Shown in pieces: positions 63,192 to 64,000 of a DNA stretch of 64,000 bases. A model generated the notes under the pieces. The model had not been told where the DNA came from, ran no database searches, and saw nothing but the letters and a program-made list of their open reading frames with translations. The position numbers and the translations under genes were made by a program. The first letter of the stretch is position 1; each line of letters opens with the position of its first letter. The stretch comes from Streptomyces bicolor (GTDB lineage: Bacteria > Actinomycetota > Actinomycetes > Streptomycetales > Streptomycetaceae): contig NZ_JOFS01000009.1 in the NCBI RefSeq assembly GCF_000719285.1, positions 310,001 through 374,000 on the forward strand, given 5' to 3'.

Positions 63192-63710
63192 TCAGATCCC
63201 GTCGCCTCTCGCCCGGCGATGCAGGAGCCAGGTACCGCCCGCGGCAGCGACGGCGAGAGCCGACACGCCGGCCGCGGTCTGCACGGGGTCGCCGCCGAGA
63301 GCGCCGCCGACCCCCGTCTTCACACTTCCTCTCGGATGCACCTGTTCGCGCGGGGCCGTCAGCGTGACCACCAGGTCCCCGCTCACCCGCCGGCCGCCCT
63401 CGGCGCAGGTGGCGACGATCTCGTACGTCCCCGGCTGCGCGCTCGGCGGCACCCGGAACCCCCCGCTCGCGTCCTGCTCGGCCGTACCCGGCACGAGGGA
63501 GAAGGCACCGGCGCCCACGGCGCTGGCGTCGCCCGCCGCACCGCTGTCCTCGCACGCGCCCGTATTCACCCTCACCTGCCCGCCCGGCACGACCGAGGAC
63601 GGGGACACCCCCAGGTCACCGCCGTCGTCGCCGTAGGCGGGCGTGACCACGAGACCGGCGGCTGCGGCGGCGAGCGCGCTCCCGGTCAGCAGGCGGGTGG
63701 TACGTCGCAT
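63192..63710 (-). CDS. Secreted, membrane-anchored surface protein next to sortase
   Basis: A 172-residue exported protein. The signal peptide is RRTTRLLTGSALAAAAAGLV ending near TPAYG. A beta-sandwich-like domain has LGVSPSSVVPGGQVRVNTGAC and GTYEIVATCAEGGRRVSGD, with a Cys pair that could form a disulfide. At the C-terminus HPRGSVKTGVGG leads to a hydrophobic helix and HRRARGDGI. This has the shape of a sorting signal without LPXTG. GGAGGA lies before the ATG. Partner or substrate of the class F sortase. Confidence 0.85.
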   Translation of the reverse strand: MRRTTRLLTGSALAAAAAGLVVTPAYGDDGGDLGVSPSSVVPGGQVRVNTGACEDSGAAGDASAVGAGAFSLVPGTAEQDASGGFRVPPSAQPGTYEIVATCAEGGRRVSGDLVVTLTAPREQVHPRGSVKTGVGGALGGDPVQTAAGVSALAVAAAGGTWLLHRRARGDGI

Positions 63711-64000
63711 CGATGCTCCTCCGCGCTGGATCACGGCCCGCGGCACCCCCATGTGCCGCTGCCTCGGCCGAGCCCTGCCCTTTTGAGGTAAGTGGCAGCG
63801 GGGCGGGAGCGCTTCCTGAGCGGGCGTCAGAAATGGGATGAACGGGTGTCGGGAGGGAGTGCGTATGGCTGGTTCACAGCGCTGTTTCAGCAGGTCATCG
63901 CCGTAGCTCGGGCGCTTCGCGGAAAAGGGCCCGGCGGGGGTGTGAACGGGTGACAACTCGCTGTCGCTCAGGGAGTCCTCGACGCTAGGTTGCACGGAGG
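63711..64000. promoter_or_regulatory. Upstream region of the surface-protein/sortase pair
   Basis: No gene that I can support reaches the window edge. The leftward promoter for the surface protein should lie here. A leftward open frame continues to 63995 but has no ribosome site or protein-like composition. Confidence 0.4.

Noticed and set aside
63711..63995. N-terminal extension of the surface protein
   Set aside because: It would bury the signal peptide. The ATG at 63710 has GGAGGA and starts a proper signal sequence.

Overview
The window is chromosomal DNA of a Streptomyces. The evidence is the very high GC, long G/C-ending-codon genes, GTG and TTG starts, XRE-DUF5753/DUF397 pairs, class F sortase, LAXTG-type sorting signal, and a gene order matching the S. 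coelicolor SCO2525-to-SCO248x segment as I remember it. It lies in the conserved chromosomal core. I see no prophage, insertion sequence, CRISPR array, rRNA or tRNA gene.

Layout. 1-211: start of a GNAT acetyltransferase gene leaving the window. 393-7979: a seven-gene rightward run of unknown function. It holds a SAM methyltransferase (SCO2525 family), the SCO2524, SCO2523 (ParA-like, altered P-loop), SCO2522 and SCO2521 family proteins, and two paralogous membrane proteins. Most genes overlap or abut, and two carry the rare TTA codon. This is the best candidate for an undescribed system. 7965-9518: an XRE/DUF397 regulator pair and two tiny divergent ORFs. 9549-12770: DUF1266 protein, recO (preceded by a duplicated, terminated copy of its own first codons), uppS and two small membrane proteins. 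12774-15990: zinc homeostasis (znuACB and zur) with two Zur-box-like sites. 16117-20716: glyS, a membrane Ser/Thr kinase converging on it, and a DUF4394 lipoprotein.

20871-30744: accessory metabolism and regulation. It includes a LysE exporter, a GH18 chitinase with chitin-type promoter repeats, an aldo/keto reductase with TetR, a GNAT protein, two DHA2-type drug exporters around an XRE regulator, and dusB. 30748-37464: an LTA-synthase-like sulfatase, then a two-gene glycoside hydrolase operon divergent from a ROK regulator. 37465-37895 is a structured gene-free region with a nested inverted repeat upstream of ppdK. 41126-43479 is a subtilase with 180-bp repeats that is frameshifted by an exact 28-bp loss. 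Next come a MazG-NUDIX-methyltransferase operon, a leftover LAXTG sorting signal, and a SulP transporter coupled to a beta-carbonic anhydrase.

48420-54409: a two-component system with a repeat-containing linker, a PhoX-like Tat phosphatase behind PHO-box-like repeats, an excalibur protein, and a second subtilase coupled to a small propeptide-like protein. 55669-59821: the nitrite assimilation operon (FAD oxidoreductase, nirB, nirD) with a four-part GlnR-type operator at 59845-59882. 60127-63710: a TSUP exporter, an imine-reductase-like dehydrogenase divergent from an HxlR regulator, and a class F sortase with its probable surface partner.

Most start codons were chosen by ribosome binding site and by overlap with the gene upstream. 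Family names come from recognising sequence motifs, with no database search.
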